Shown here: in pieces, positions 49,700 to 60,700 of the stretch
Layout of the letters: each line of letters starts with the position of its first letter
How positions within the stretch are numbered: the first letter of the stretch is position 1
Assembly (NCBI RefSeq): GCF_900142215.1
Contig: NZ_FRAC01000025.1
Span: forward strand, 1-64,000
Direction: 5' to 3'
Origin: Anaerocolumna jejuensis DSM 15929
GTDB taxonomy: Bacteria > Bacillota > Clostridia > Lachnospirales > Lachnospiraceae
Length of the DNA stretch: 64,000 nt
The notes under the pieces: generated by a model
Told to the model about the DNA's origin: nothing
The model's database searches: none
What the model saw: only the letters and a program-made list of their open reading frames with translations
Translations under genes and position numbers: made by a program

Positions 49700-52207
49700 T
49701 TAATCTCTGATTGCTTCGTCCCTGTTTTCCGCCTGATACTCCTCAATCAGTCCGGTCTCTGTAAGCCTGCCCTCTGCCAGGTCAATTTTATAGCTCTTCA
49801 CTTCAAAGCCTCCCAGGGATACTTCCTGGTTAATTCTTCCGTCCAGCATCCTGATATTGGCCTTTGCACTTTTCCCTGTACTTTCATAAACACGGAGAAT
49901 ATATCCGTCAAAATTTTCAGCTCTTTTTACAGCTGATATTATTACCTGAGGGTTGTCAATGGTTATAAACTGACCGGCTGCTTCCCCTTCCTCCGGCGGG
50001 CAAAAGGAAAAGCCGTAAGGTTCTTCATTGAATACCAGTGCTTCCCTGTCTATCATCCTTTCAACTTCCGCCGCAGCACCACCCTGTATACGGAAATGGT
50101 AAAAGCGTTCTCCCTGTTCCATTCTCGGTGCCCATTGCTCTTCCTGCAGGGCCTTTCCCATTATAAAATCAGACGATGTATACCCTGCGCTGCGAAGCAG
50201 TGTGATACCGAACTCCCGGCCGGTATAGCTGGCTCCGTGGGTGCCGTTATTGATAATTGCCAGGGCTTTGTCCATGGTCCCATCCACTGCCATGGTCCAT
50301 TTCTGGGATACTGTTTCCTTATCCTTATTCAGTTCTTCCCGCCCAAACATAATTTGGCCATGAAGAGCTTCATACTCCTCCGGTGTTTTGAGAATAGCCT
50401 TCAGATACTTTTCCTTCTCCTGAAAATGAACGCCGATTTCAACATCAAAGCAGCTGCCCTTTTTCGGAATATGATACCGGATATAAGCCTTGCTGTCATG
50501 CAAGCCAAAAACAGCTTCCACAGTGGTGCGTACTTCACCGTCCTCAATAATTCTTACAGCAGGAATTACCTTCTCACTTAACCCGCAGTATTCAGCTGCT
50601 TCGTGAGGTGTCAGAAGCTGAAAAGCCCTTCTGCTGCGGGATTCCCATTTCCCGAATCCCCAAGGATTATGGGTATCCTCAAAGCATACCAGCTGTAAGC
50701 TTTCTTCCTCCAGATAGCGCACACCCTTTACGGAATATTCCTTTAATAATCCTGTAGCGGTATCAATTACGACTTTCATACTGCCATTGTCTAAAATATA
50801 CTTGGGCCGGGATACGATTTCAGCAAATACGGGACGCTTTGGTATCGGCTCAAAATAAACATCCATGCGGTTTATGGAGCTTGCTTTCAGAGTAGCCTGC
50901 ACCACTATTTTCTTTCTCCAGTCCAAATTGAAATTACTGGATTCTTTCTCTGCCTGCGCCGGTATCTGCTTTCCTTCAAACATTACCTTCGGATACATAA
51001 AGTCGGTAGACCAGTTCTGTACCGGCAGCCCCGTTTCACAGGAAAATACTCCTGTTATATCAAAGGGGTGGGGATTATAGAACAGGATTACAGAGGTACC
51101 TTCCTTCACCCGTTTCTCCCCTTGGGCCAGTGCAAGTGCTGCCGAGTGCTTCACACGGCTCATCAGTTCCAGCCCATAGTCCAGCAGGCGCAAGGTATCC
51201 GTTTCTACCAGCGGGCTGCCGGAGCCTGGCAGTGCATCATGAAATTCACTGAAAATCAATGCCCCTGCGGCATCTTTTATCTCTTTTTCCGGATAGCTTC
51301 TGCCGCATTGAAGCCAGGCTGCTGCCGCCATCTTTTCTGCGGAATACAGCTCATTTTCCAGTTCACGGTGCTTTTGCTTTATGCGGATCTGGGATGTATA
51401 GCACCCTTCTGCTACCGGATTCAGTCCTTTTGATACCCTTGGGAATTCTTTCACCTTTGTAATTCGTTCCTTAAAATAGGCTTCCGGAGTCGAATGTATC
51501 AGGTTGTAATCCTTATTATTTTCTGCAAGCTCTTTCAAATCCTGCAAATCTTTTCTGGAGGGGCCTCCACCGTGATCTCCAACTCCCCACAGAAAAAGTG
51601 TTACCTCCTCCTCTACTTTGAGTGGCAGAAATTCCATCAGTTCTTTTGCCGCCTGCCCCCAAACGCTATTGTAATTTTCATCTGACCGGTGAACCAGAAT
51701 AGTCGAGCCATCCAGACCCTCCCATTCAAAATCCTGTTCTTCAAAGGAAAAGCCGTTCTTGGCCGGCCGGCATATGATATAAGAATCATAGCCCGCTTTT
51801 TTTAATATCTGCACAAGCCCCCGGGAATGCCCGAAGGAATCGAAATTAATTGCCGTAGTTGGCAGGGAATTAAAATATTCCCGAAAAAATCTCCTGCCTC
51901 GTTCTATGTTCCGTACGATGGACTCACCGGAGGGCATATTGCAGTCAGGCTGCAGATACCAGCCGCCCATTATGTTCCATCTGCCTTCCTCTACTGCTTT
52001 TTGCAGTTTTTGAAACAAGCCCGGGCTGTTATCCTTCACCCATTCATATAAAATAGCCTCGTTGTGGTTAAAAACAAATTCCTCAAATTCTTCGGTCATC
52101 TCTTCTACCGTTTTAAAAGTAGAAAGCGCTTCCGAGCAGCCCTCCTGCCACCTCCACAACCATACAGGGTCAAGATGGGCATTTGCGATTAAATGTATAT
52201 TTTTCAT
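49700..52207 (-). CDS. GH38 alpha-mannosidase
   Basis: An 835-residue cytoplasmic GH38 enzyme. HLIANAHLDPVWLWRWQEG holds the zinc-binding His and Asp. NFDSFGHSRGL carries the nucleophile Asp, and VGDHGGGPSRKDL is the second zinc segment. The C-terminal half contains the beta-sandwich domains. GH38 releases alpha-mannose with retention. ATG 52207 (MKNIHLIANAHLD) follows AAAGGGGTGAG; the GTG four codons earlier belongs to that leader. The neighbouring GH125 would complete degradation of branched mannosides. Confidence 0.94.
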   Translation of the reverse strand: MKNIHLIANAHLDPVWLWRWQEGCSEALSTFKTVEEMTEEFEEFVFNHNEAILYEWVKDNSPGLFQKLQKAVEEGRWNIMGGWYLQPDCNMPSGESIVRNIERGRRFFREYFNSLPTTAINFDSFGHSRGLVQILKKAGYDSYIICRPAKNGFSFEEQDFEWEGLDGSTILVHRSDENYNSVWGQAAKELMEFLPLKVEEEVTLFLWGVGDHGGGPSRKDLQDLKELAENNKDYNLIHSTPEAYFKERITKVKEFPRVSKGLNPVAEGCYTSQIRIKQKHRELENELYSAEKMAAAAWLQCGRSYPEKEIKDAAGALIFSEFHDALPGSGSPLVETDTLRLLDYGLELMSRVKHSAALALAQGEKRVKEGTSVILFYNPHPFDITGVFSCETGLPVQNWSTDFMYPKVMFEGKQIPAQAEKESSNFNLDWRKKIVVQATLKASSINRMDVYFEPIPKRPVFAEIVSRPKYILDNGSMKVVIDTATGLLKEYSVKGVRYLEEESLQLVCFEDTHNPWGFGKWESRSRRAFQLLTPHEAAEYCGLSEKVIPAVRIIEDGEVRTTVEAVFGLHDSKAYIRYHIPKKGSCFDVEIGVHFQEKEKYLKAILKTPEEYEALHGQIMFGREELNKDKETVSQKWTMAVDGTMDKALAIINNGTHGASYTGREFGITLLRSAGYTSSDFIMGKALQEEQWAPRMEQGERFYHFRIQGGAAAEVERMIDREALVFNEEPYGFSFCPPEEGEAAGQFITIDNPQVIISAVKRAENFDGYILRVYESTGKSAKANIRMLDGRINQEVSLGGFEVKSYKIDLAEGRLTETGLIEEYQAENRDEAIRD

Positions 52208-52240
52208 AAATTCTCTCACCCCTTTTTATATTAAAAAGAG

Positions 52241-52273
52241 CACCCGGCAGCGGGTTTATCTTGCTGCCGGGTG
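52241..52273 (-). terminator. Hairpin between the sugar-binding protein and GH38 genes
   Basis: CACCCGGCAGC (52241-52251) pairs perfectly with GCTGCCGGGTG (52263-52273), and CTCTTTTTAAT follows on the minus strand. Such mid-operon hairpins usually allow partial read-through and stabilise the binding-protein mRNA. Confidence 0.8.
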
Positions 52274-52325
52274 TTTCTTAATGTTCTTAAGAAACATCTT
52301 AAGTTTACTTATTACCCGGTTATTT

Positions 52326-53672
52326 TTAATTGCCTGCAATAATTGCATTAATCTGGTTAGCAACATCTTGAAGTTTTGTTACCGGTTCTTTGCTTACACC
52401 ATCCAGTATATCATTGTATGTAGGGTCCCAAACCTTTCCGGCATCGGAAGACCAGTCAGCTGCATAACGTACCCCATTTTTTGTCTTTGTTTCCATCATA
52501 GTCTGGACCGCCTCCGCTACTTCCGGATGTCCTTTTTCCTTCATTACATCATAGAAAACAGATGCAGATGCAGAATGTGCGCAAGGTGCAACAGGTGTAG
52601 CCTTTAATACTGTCTGATATAAATCGCTGGACATGAACTTAATCAGCTCCCAGGTCTCTTCCGGATGGGCCAGATTCTTAGGGGACATCCAGCCTACCGT
52701 ATCGTAGGTTGTAGTTCTTCCATCAGGACCCTGGGGAGTAGGAGCATAACCCCAGTTCAAGTCAGGGCAGTTCTTGAGCAGGGAATCAACTTCCCACTGT
52801 CCGTAATATAATAATGCCATTTCACCAGCTTCAAACATGGAATTCTGGTTCGTCACCTCATAGGTTCTCTTGGGTAAGGTACCGTCTGCTATCATTCCCT
52901 GAATCTTCGTAGCCTGCTCCATGAATTTATCATCCACTGTCACCTTGGTCGTTCCCATTAACTTATCCATTAAAGGAGCACCGCCATAAGAGGTACTGAT
53001 ATTGGCAATTCCAAAGCCGGAAGTATCCAGGCCATAAAGACCGAACTTCTCTTCTGACGGTTTTTTCAGCTTTTCAGCCATTGTCCACAGATCATCCCAT
53101 GTCCAATCTGCCGTAGGTTCCTTGATTCCTGCTGCTGCCAGTAAATCCTTGTTATAAAAAACGCCGTATACATTTACAAGGCTCGGAAAACCGTAAGTCT
53201 TTCCGTCAAGCTGCCATCCGCTCATAGTACCTTCGTAAAGGGATTTTGTGAAGTCCGGCTCCGCTGCCACTTTGTCAGTCCAGTCTGTCAACAGGTTTTT
53301 CTGGTAAAAAGAAGCTGCCATATCATATCCGCCCTGGAATACATCCGGAGCTTCGCCGGCTGTAATCATTCCCGCCAGCTGCTGTCCGTAATCCGAATAG
53401 GAACCCTTTACGATTTCAACCTTAATATTAGGATGTTCCTTGGTAAATACATTATCGAATGCATCCTGTATGGCAGCATTCATTTCATCACTTTCCCAGT
53501 CCACCACCTTCAAAGTGACTGATTTTGCCTCGGATGTACCGCCCTTGTCAGATGAATTGCCATTACCTGTTGCTGCCGTATTACCATTTCCTTTACAGCC
53601 CGTCAGCATGGCAGCAGTCATAACCGTGCACAATCCAAGAGCAATTGCTTTTTTCATTTTTCCTTTTTTCAT
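52326..53672 (-). CDS. ABC sugar transporter, solute-binding lipoprotein
   Basis: A 448-residue exported lipoprotein: signal peptide MKKGKMKKAIALGLCTVMTA followed by the lipobox LTGC (Cys at 26). The mature protein has the CUT1 binding-protein features (GEAPDVFQGGYDMA, GVFYNKDLLAAAGI, WTWDDLWTMAEKL, MALLYYGQWEVDS). It captures oligosaccharide outside the cell and delivers it to the two permeases encoded upstream. GGAGG precedes the start. Confidence 0.93.
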   Translation of the reverse strand: MKKGKMKKAIALGLCTVMTAAMLTGCKGNGNTAATGNGNSSDKGGTSEAKSVTLKVVDWESDEMNAAIQDAFDNVFTKEHPNIKVEIVKGSYSDYGQQLAGMITAGEAPDVFQGGYDMAASFYQKNLLTDWTDKVAAEPDFTKSLYEGTMSGWQLDGKTYGFPSLVNVYGVFYNKDLLAAAGIKEPTADWTWDDLWTMAEKLKKPSEEKFGLYGLDTSGFGIANISTSYGGAPLMDKLMGTTKVTVDDKFMEQATKIQGMIADGTLPKRTYEVTNQNSMFEAGEMALLYYGQWEVDSLLKNCPDLNWGYAPTPQGPDGRTTTYDTVGWMSPKNLAHPEETWELIKFMSSDLYQTVLKATPVAPCAHSASASVFYDVMKEKGHPEVAEAVQTMMETKTKNGVRYAADWSSDAGKVWDPTYNDILDGVSKEPVTKLQDVANQINAIIAGN

Positions 53673-53740
53673 AATGAAACCTCCAATATACTTTTATTTT
53701 TAACTAGCATAAATGCTATTACGTCCCTATAAGCTCCGGC

Positions 53741-54589
53741 TTACTTTACTCCGGAATTATTCATGGAACCAAGCCCCTCCATAAAGTAGTTCTGACAGAA
53801 GAAGAAAATAATGAGTATCGGCAGCATATACATAATATCCGCAGCCATAAATAAATTCCATTGTGTTCCGTATGTACTGCTGGTCATACGTCCTACTCCC
53901 AAGGCCAGAGTCCATTTCTCCGGCTTGCTGATTACATACAGAAGGGGAGTGAGATAATCATTCCATGCTCCCTGGAACGCCTGGATGGCAATTACCGTAA
54001 TCAGCGGCTTTGACATGGGCGCTATGATGTGAACCAGAATCTGCAGCCTGTTCGCTCCGTCAATTCTTGCCGCATCGTCATAGGATTTCGGTATGGTAGT
54101 CATAAACTGCCTTGCCAGGAAGGTTTGAAACGGTGCACCCAAAAAGCCCGGAATAATCATGGGCCACCAGGTTCCATAAGCCCCCAGGGCTGCCCAAAGA
54201 CGGAATACCGGGATAACTGTTACCATTCCCGGAATCATCATGGAACCAACGATCAGGTAGAACCATAACTTCTTCCCCTTAAATTTCAATCTGGCAAGAG
54301 CATATCCCACGCTCATACAGCTGCATATCTGGCCGATGCTGACAATGACGGATATAAACAGGGAATTCAAAAACTTTCTTCCGAATTTCACCTTTGCCAG
54401 GCCTGCCGTAAAGTTTTCCCAATGGAACTCAGATGGTATCAGCTGAGGCGGTACTTTAAACACAGCGGCATTGTCCTTCAAGGCGGTTGTAAGCATCCAC
54501 AGCAGCGGAAACAGCATAGGTATGCAGAATACCAGTATCAATACATATCGAGCAGTTAGATTTATCTTCTGCTTACGTTTCTTTCCCAT
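53741..54589 (-). CDS. ABC sugar transporter permease (MalG-like)
   Basis: A 282-residue inner membrane component with six transmembrane segments. The EAA-type cytoplasmic loop IPKSYDDAARIDGANRLQIL (with EAA degenerate to DAA) matches CUT1 permeases. The C-terminus ends in NYFMEGLGSMNNSGVK. It starts with a clean GGAGGTAACTGG site and follows the MalF-like gene by 14 bases. Confidence 0.93.
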   Translation of the reverse strand: MGKKRKQKINLTARYVLILVFCIPMLFPLLWMLTTALKDNAAVFKVPPQLIPSEFHWENFTAGLAKVKFGRKFLNSLFISVIVSIGQICSCMSVGYALARLKFKGKKLWFYLIVGSMMIPGMVTVIPVFRLWAALGAYGTWWPMIIPGFLGAPFQTFLARQFMTTIPKSYDDAARIDGANRLQILVHIIAPMSKPLITVIAIQAFQGAWNDYLTPLLYVISKPEKWTLALGVGRMTSSTYGTQWNLFMAADIMYMLPILIIFFFCQNYFMEGLGSMNNSGVK

Positions 54590-54603
54590 TCCAGTTACCT
54601 CCG

Positions 54604-55500
54604 CTAATCATTTTCGTAATAAACAAAAGACTCAGACTTTTTAAAGATTAAAGCTGTAAATACCAGAATAATCAAAAAGAGTATCCATGATTCCGCACAG
54701 GCACGTCCATATTTCTGATTGCTGAATGCATTTACATAAATATCATAATTAATAAAATTCGACGAATAATTAGGTCCTCCTCCCGTCATGATCTGCGCCT
54801 CTGCAAAAGATTGCATGCAGCCGATTAAGCCTGTAATCAATTGCAGGAAAATAACCGGTGTGATCATAGGAAGGGTAACATATTTAAATTGTGCCCACCC
54901 TGTTGCCCCATCCAGGGATGCAGCTTCAAATATATCCGCAGGCACAGACTGGAGACCGCTTAAGAATATAATCATCATACCGCCTACTCCCCACCACTTT
55001 ATAATACTTAGGGAAAACAGCACTACTTTTTCACTGGTAAGCCAGCCCACCGGTCCAATTCCAAGTTGTCCCAGTAATCCATTCAATAATCCCACATCGG
55101 ACTTAAAAATAAACTGCCACAAAATAATGGCTGCCACTCCGGGAACAATGGTAGGCAAATAATAAATTACGCGGAACAGCTTGATTCCAGGTATTTTTTT
55201 ATTTAACAGCACTGCCAGGGCAAGTCCCAGAACCAATGTAACAGGTACATTGATCAATGCAAACAGGAAGGTCACCTTAATGGATTTCCAAAACACCGGA
55301 TCAATCGTTAACAAATACTTGAAATTTTTCAACCCCCGCCAGACAGGTGAATTGATACCATCCCAGTCACAAAAGGCACTGTACAGGGAATAAAGCATCG
55401 GATATGCACACAGTACAGGAAACCCTATCAAAGTCGGTATCATAAACATATACGCCTGAAAGCCCTCTTTTCTCCAAAAAGGTTTCCCTTTTCTTTTCAT
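54604..55500 (-). CDS. ABC sugar transporter permease (MalF-like)
   Basis: A 298-residue permease with six membrane segments and the EAA loop VPADIFEAASLDGATGWAQF. The start is ATG 55500, positioned behind GGAGGAG; the upstream TTG at 55518 lies inside the leader. It is the first gene of the importer operon. No ATPase gene is in the cluster. Confidence 0.93.
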   Translation of the reverse strand: MKRKGKPFWRKEGFQAYMFMIPTLIGFPVLCAYPMLYSLYSAFCDWDGINSPVWRGLKNFKYLLTIDPVFWKSIKVTFLFALINVPVTLVLGLALAVLLNKKIPGIKLFRVIYYLPTIVPGVAAIILWQFIFKSDVGLLNGLLGQLGIGPVGWLTSEKVVLFSLSIIKWWGVGGMMIIFLSGLQSVPADIFEAASLDGATGWAQFKYVTLPMITPVIFLQLITGLIGCMQSFAEAQIMTGGGPNYSSNFINYDIYVNAFSNQKYGRACAESWILFLIILVFTALIFKKSESFVYYEND

Positions 55501-55564
55501 ACTCTTTTTCTCCTCCAATCTTAACCGGCTCCTTTCATAAATGATATTATGTCATTTCTTTAAT

Positions 55565-55589
55565 TAGTATAAACATATTATATATACTA
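55565..55589. promoter_or_regulatory. Inverted repeat in the importer promoter region
   Basis: TAGTATA (55565-55571) and TATACTA (55583-55589) form an inverted repeat in the AT-rich region 65-90 bases upstream of the first permease. It may be the operator of the GntR/LacI-type regulator, but no second copy was found upstream of the other mannosidase gene. Confidence 0.35.
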
Positions 55590-56371
55590 TTTAATATTAT
55601 GTCAATACATACTGCACAAATTATGCTCTAATTTTTTTGCTATTTTGAAATTTATTATTGATTATATGTTGTTTAAGCTTATCTTCAAGTATTATTATCT
55701 ATATTTTTTTCACTTTTCGCCTCCTCATAGTATCACTTTTCAATATATTATATCATTCAATCATGTTGTATATATCATTCGCTCATATTGTATATATCAT
55801 CTAAATTTAAATTTATGTTACATTAAATTGCAGAACTGTACCCGGCTGCAGGCAGCGCCTATTATAATTCCAACTTTTTGCGTTACATTTATCTATACCC
55901 CCGATGCCATATTTATTAATATCGCTTTTTTCTTTTCTGCAGCTGAAGGTACCGGGTAGCTCAAGGCATTGTTATAAATGTAATCGAGCAAAAAGAGGAT
56001 GTCCGTGCATTCATGCCATGTTAGTTGCCTATGCATTCATACCGAATAAAGAAAAATAATAAAATATGCGATATTATGGTAATAATTTTTTACAAAAGCT
56101 TTTCAATATAAGAATTCAACCACTGCTGCACAACAAATTTTTATCGGGAAATCAATATTGAAATCAAGAGAATTCAAGAGATCAGAAAAAGCAAGAGTGC
56201 CGAGGGTATCGAACAACTATTAGAAGAGAAAGAGCAAAAAATACCGGAAGAAACAGCATATAAAAGCCTTCAATTGATGTAAATCCAATTAATGAAAGAG
56301 GGTTACCTGGGGACCAAGGGTGGTTTAGGCAAATATTCCCCCCCAAGAGATGGAATCCTTGGAGGGAAGAA
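55590..56371. other. Long AT-rich intergenic region with a gene remnant
   Basis: Between the importer operon and the regulator gene lie about 900 bases without a real gene. 55600-56000 is AT-rich. On the plus strand 56112-56282 an open frame without start encodes 56 residues, the second half coding-looking (EIKRIQEIRKSKSAEGIEQL, then LEEKEQKIPEETAYKSLQLM), so a decayed gene end is likely. Its family is not recognised. Confidence 0.4.
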
Positions 56372-56421
56372 ATAACACGCAAAACAGGCACCTCAATATC
56401 AGTGCCTGCCTTGCGTGTTAT
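56372..56421 (-). terminator. Terminator of the GntR/LacI-type regulator
   Basis: ATAACACGCAA...CAGGCAC (56372-56391) pairs with GTGCCTG...TTGCGTGTTAT (56402-56421), and TTATTTCTT follows on the minus strand. Confidence 0.85.
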
Positions 56422-56473
56422 CCGGCTCTCTTTTATCCCGGAGGAGAGGCCTCCTGTAACGCTGCTGCATCAT

Positions 56474-57610
56474 TCACAGACAGTTGTCATCCTTTGATAC
56501 AGCTTCCTGTTCCACTATCTGGTAAGGTACCATAATAGTCTTGGAGCTTCCACTGCCATTCATTACTTCAATTAAGGTATCTACTGCAAGCTGCCCGATT
56601 TCGGCTTCCCCCTGTTTTACATGGGTAAAGGAGTATTGGCCGACTATATTATCATTACAGTCAAAGCATACGATTGGATACTTCTTATCCAGACCCTTAT
56701 CAAAAAGACATTTATGCAAAATCTGCGCTATTCCGTATTCTGCTGCCAGAAATGCTTCAACATTCGGATGGTTTTCCAAATGGCGGAATATCTTTTCCAT
56801 GTCTTCCTCCATCAGCTCTTCAAAATGCTTGCTGGGCAAGGTAGCTCTTAAATCCGTAATCCAGTTACTATCATCCGTAATAATGCCGCATTCGTTCATG
56901 GCCGAAACAAAACCTTTCTGCCGCTCCTGCAGAGTAGAAGTCTCATCCGCATCGGGCTTCACAAAACAAATACCACGGTATCCCGTGTCTAAAAGGTGCT
57001 TCGTCAATTCCTTTGCTGCCGCTATATTGTCAGTGCCAACATGAGGGACAGGAATTCCTTTCATCTGCCGGTCCACCGTTACCACCGGAAAATGTTCTAC
57101 TACCATTTGCAGGATTTTCGGATTATAATTCTCATCCTGGGAGCACATTATAATCATTCCTTCCACTCCCAGCTTCAAAAAATCATCAATCGCCCGAGAT
57201 TCATTTTCAATGGAGCCATCACTGCAGCGCAAGACCATTGTAAGCTCCTTCCTCCGGCATTCACGCTCAATACTGTTTAGCAGCAGAGTACCAAAACCAT
57301 TTCCAAAGCCCTCTAAAATAACCCCAATCAAGCGTATCTTACCAGGATTTCCATAGATGATATCCGATTTTTCTTTTACCGTTTCTGCTTCATCCTGTCC
57401 GGTCACAAAGGAACCCTTTCCGGCCATCCGCACAATTTTCCCTTCTTCTGCCAGCATTTCCAGGGCCTTTTTACTCGTTATCCTGCTGACATTATACTGC
57501 TCGGTCAGCTCCTTTTCAGAAGGGATTCTTTCTCCCGGCTTATACTTTCCTCCAGCAATTGCACCGGCTATGTCAATATAAATCTGTTCATAAAGTGGCG
57601 ACTGTTTCAT
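56474..57610 (-). CDS. GntR-HTH/LacI-sensor chimera transcriptional regulator (AraR-like)
   Basis: A 378-residue protein: winged helix of the GntR type at the N-terminus (SPLYEQIYIDIAGAIAGGKY, then ERIPSEKELTEQYNVSRITS) and a LacI-type periplasmic-binding-fold sensor domain from about 95 on (IRLIGVILEGFGNGFGTLLL ... VACHG-less; YPIVCFDCNDNIVGQYSFTH). AraR-type chimeras repress sugar-utilisation genes and are relieved by sugar. Its position between the two mannosidase/importer units suggests control of these. The sugar inducer is unknown. Confidence 0.9.
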   Translation of the reverse strand: MKQSPLYEQIYIDIAGAIAGGKYKPGERIPSEKELTEQYNVSRITSKKALEMLAEEGKIVRMAGKGSFVTGQDEAETVKEKSDIIYGNPGKIRLIGVILEGFGNGFGTLLLNSIERECRRKELTMVLRCSDGSIENESRAIDDFLKLGVEGMIIMCSQDENYNPKILQMVVEHFPVVTVDRQMKGIPVPHVGTDNIAAAKELTKHLLDTGYRGICFVKPDADETSTLQERQKGFVSAMNECGIITDDSNWITDLRATLPSKHFEELMEEDMEKIFRHLENHPNVEAFLAAEYGIAQILHKCLFDKGLDKKYPIVCFDCNDNIVGQYSFTHVKQGEAEIGQLAVDTLIEVMNGSGSSKTIMVPYQIVEQEAVSKDDNCL

Positions 57611-57771
57611 TTCTTATTTCGAAATCCTTTCTTAAACCCTTTTCACATCACACACTTTGAGGAATGTGATACCATATTTTAACGAAACGTATATTTCCAT
57701 TTTAGCACAAGTAACCATTTCTTACAATTATTTTCATTCCCAGCCTAAAACCAATGTATTTCGCAGGTTTC

Positions 57772-60700
57772 CTAGGACTGTGTTTTATAAACAACCTTTA
57801 AGGTTATAATCTCATAGGGCTTAACAGGTAGTGTGACCTGTTTTGTATTCTGTGCAATTATCTGTTCTTCTTCCTCCAGCATAGAGCATACCGCCACCCT
57901 CTCCGCTGCTTCCGGCAGGGTCAGTTTTAGTTCACTGCGCTGATTGTAATACTCATACAGACGTAATATCTGCACATTTTCCTCCATTTCCTCCGGAGCT
58001 TTCACCACTTCCAAAATAACATTTTCGCAGTCCGGCACAGCCATACTGTAAACAACCGGCTTATTCCCCTCTTGCTTGGTCTTGACACCTGCAAAAAGAG
58101 GATTATTCAGTTCATAGGCCTCCTTCACCGTGCCGCCGGTACGAAAATCACCTTTATGAGGATAGAATGAATAGATAAATTCATGCTTTTCTTTATCAGC
58201 GGATGGATTGGGGCTTGTTGCGGACTTCAACAGAGACAGCCCGATAACACCATCATGGACATGACACCCATATTTGCAGTCATTGAGCAGGCTTACACCA
58301 TAATTATTTTCATGAATATCCAGCCATTTGTGGTGACACACCTCGAAACGCGCAGAATCCCAGGAGGTATTATAATGTGTGGGTCTGGTTACATTGCCGT
58401 ACTGTATTTCGTAATCTGCTTCATTACTGTGTATATCCACAGGGAACAAAGCCTTTAGGAAAATATGATCCTGTTTCCAGTCAATTTCCGTCTTAATGTC
58501 AATTCTTTCGCTGTCATGATACAGGAATATATACTGTGTTATGGAAGAATCCAGATATTTTCTTTCCACCTTCATGCAGACTCTTAAGTTTCCGCTTTCC
58601 ACCACTTTCATTTCCGTTACATTGTCTATTTCCCAGCTTTTTTCCGTATAATAATTATTCACATCCCATGCATCCCAGTTGTGGGGCCGGTCTTCATAAG
58701 ACATGATGACATTGCCGCATTCACCGGGTTTTAAGATCTCACGCTCATTCACCTTGTCATAAATCGAAAGGAACTGGCCTTTTTCATTAAAAGTTACCCG
58801 TATCCGTGAATTTTCCATACTGTCTTTTGAAATTCTAAGATGGGTTTCCGGCACACTGCCATCAGCCAGGGTATATACCTTATACCCTGCTGCCGGTACT
58901 GCTGATGCCCTGAATAAAATTCTGCCATCTGCCAGTTTTTCATAAGGATACAGATTTTCTCCGTCTGTGAGCTGTCCCTTTGCTGCAGCGTTTTCTGCCT
59001 CTGCCAATACATATCCCGTCCCATGAAAGCCATTGGGATTGAATACGACAATAGCACCTTTATCTGCCCCTATACTGTCCGTCAGAGAATTTACTGCCCT
59101 TTCCAAAAGCCTGTTCCCTCTTAAGAATAAATCTTCATATTCTTTTTTTGAGACCTCATAAACTTCTTCAATACTGGAGCCCGGCAGAATATCATGGAAC
59201 TGGTTCCGAAGCAGAAGTTCCCACAAGTCATCGAGCTGTTCTCTGGGATAAGCAGCCCCGTTAAGCCTGCTGTCCATCGCTCCGAATAATTCAATGTTAT
59301 GTAAAAGAAATTCTGCTTTTCTGTTGTATTTCTTATTTCTCGCCATGGAAGTGTAAGTTCCTCTATGATATTCCAGGTAAAGTTCTCCGTTCCACTCCGG
59401 CAGGTACTGCTTTCCTTTTACTTCACCCTCCAGCTTATGAAAGAATTCATTTGACGAAGACTGCTTCGTCACAGGGCATCCCGGAATTCCCCTTTCCATC
59501 CTGCGGCCGGCCTCCAGCATTTCCCTGGTCGGCCCTCCGCCTCCATCTCCGTAGCCGTAGGCCATCAACACCTCTGAATTCAGGTATTTCTGCTGGTAAC
59601 GCTGCCAGGAACCCTTTACCTGGGCAGGCTCCAGCATTCCATTATAGGTAGTAAAGAAGTTTTTGGATACCAGGCTCTTATCGTAATCACTGGCCGGAAT
59701 AAAATGCGTCAGAACCTTGCTTCCGTCAATTCCAATCCAGTTGAAGGTGTCATAGGGCATTTTATTGAATTCATTCCAGCTGATTTTTGTAGTCATAAAA
59801 TAGCGGATACCGGATTTTTGCATAATCTGAGGCAGTGCGGCAGAATAGCCGAATACATCCGGCAGCCATAAAACCTCATTTTCCTTCCCGAATTCTTTTT
59901 TAAAAAATGCTTTTCCCTTTACAATCTGCCTGACCAGGGATTCCCCTCCGGTCAAGTTGCAGTCTGCCTCTACAAACATGCCTCCTTCGGCTTCCCATCT
60001 GCCTTCCTCTATCCGCTTCTTTATTTCCTCGTAAACAGCCGGCTCTCTTTCCTTTACAGCCTTATATAAATGGGGCTGGCTGGACATAAAGCGGTATTCC
60101 GGATATTCCTCCATCAGCCTCAGCACCGTAGCGAAGCTGCGCACGGCTTTATCCTTGGCTGTCTCCAGGGTCCACAGCCATGCGATGTCAATATGGGTAT
60201 GACCCACGCACCAGACTTCCTCTTTCTTTCTGCTGCATCTCTTTTCATAGAATTCTTTATCCAAATAGTCCTGTGCCTCTGCCAGAGATTCATAATATTC
60301 CGCAGAATAAGCCTTGCGAAAATCCAAACGGTTCAAGGATTCGTTCAAGGTCAGCAGGATTTCATGAAATTCCTTTTCGTCTCCTTCCATTAAGCCTGCC
60401 ACATCATAAGGAATTTTTACGTCATAATAGTACTTTTCCGTTTCCCTGTCCCTCACTGCAATTCTGGCATCCATCATGGAATGGAAGTGCATTTTGCCCG
60501 TATACACACATAGTATAATATTATATACAGCGCCGCCTTTTCCCAGTTCTGTCAGAGTTATAGTCTCATGGTTCTCATCCATGCCCTGGCGGAGACTGCC
60601 GTTTACATATATCCGGAATTGAGGGCTTACCGTATCCCATCTGACCCCTCCGTAGTTATTAATAGCAAAGATAACCTTTTGCCCTTCATAGGCCTCCGGC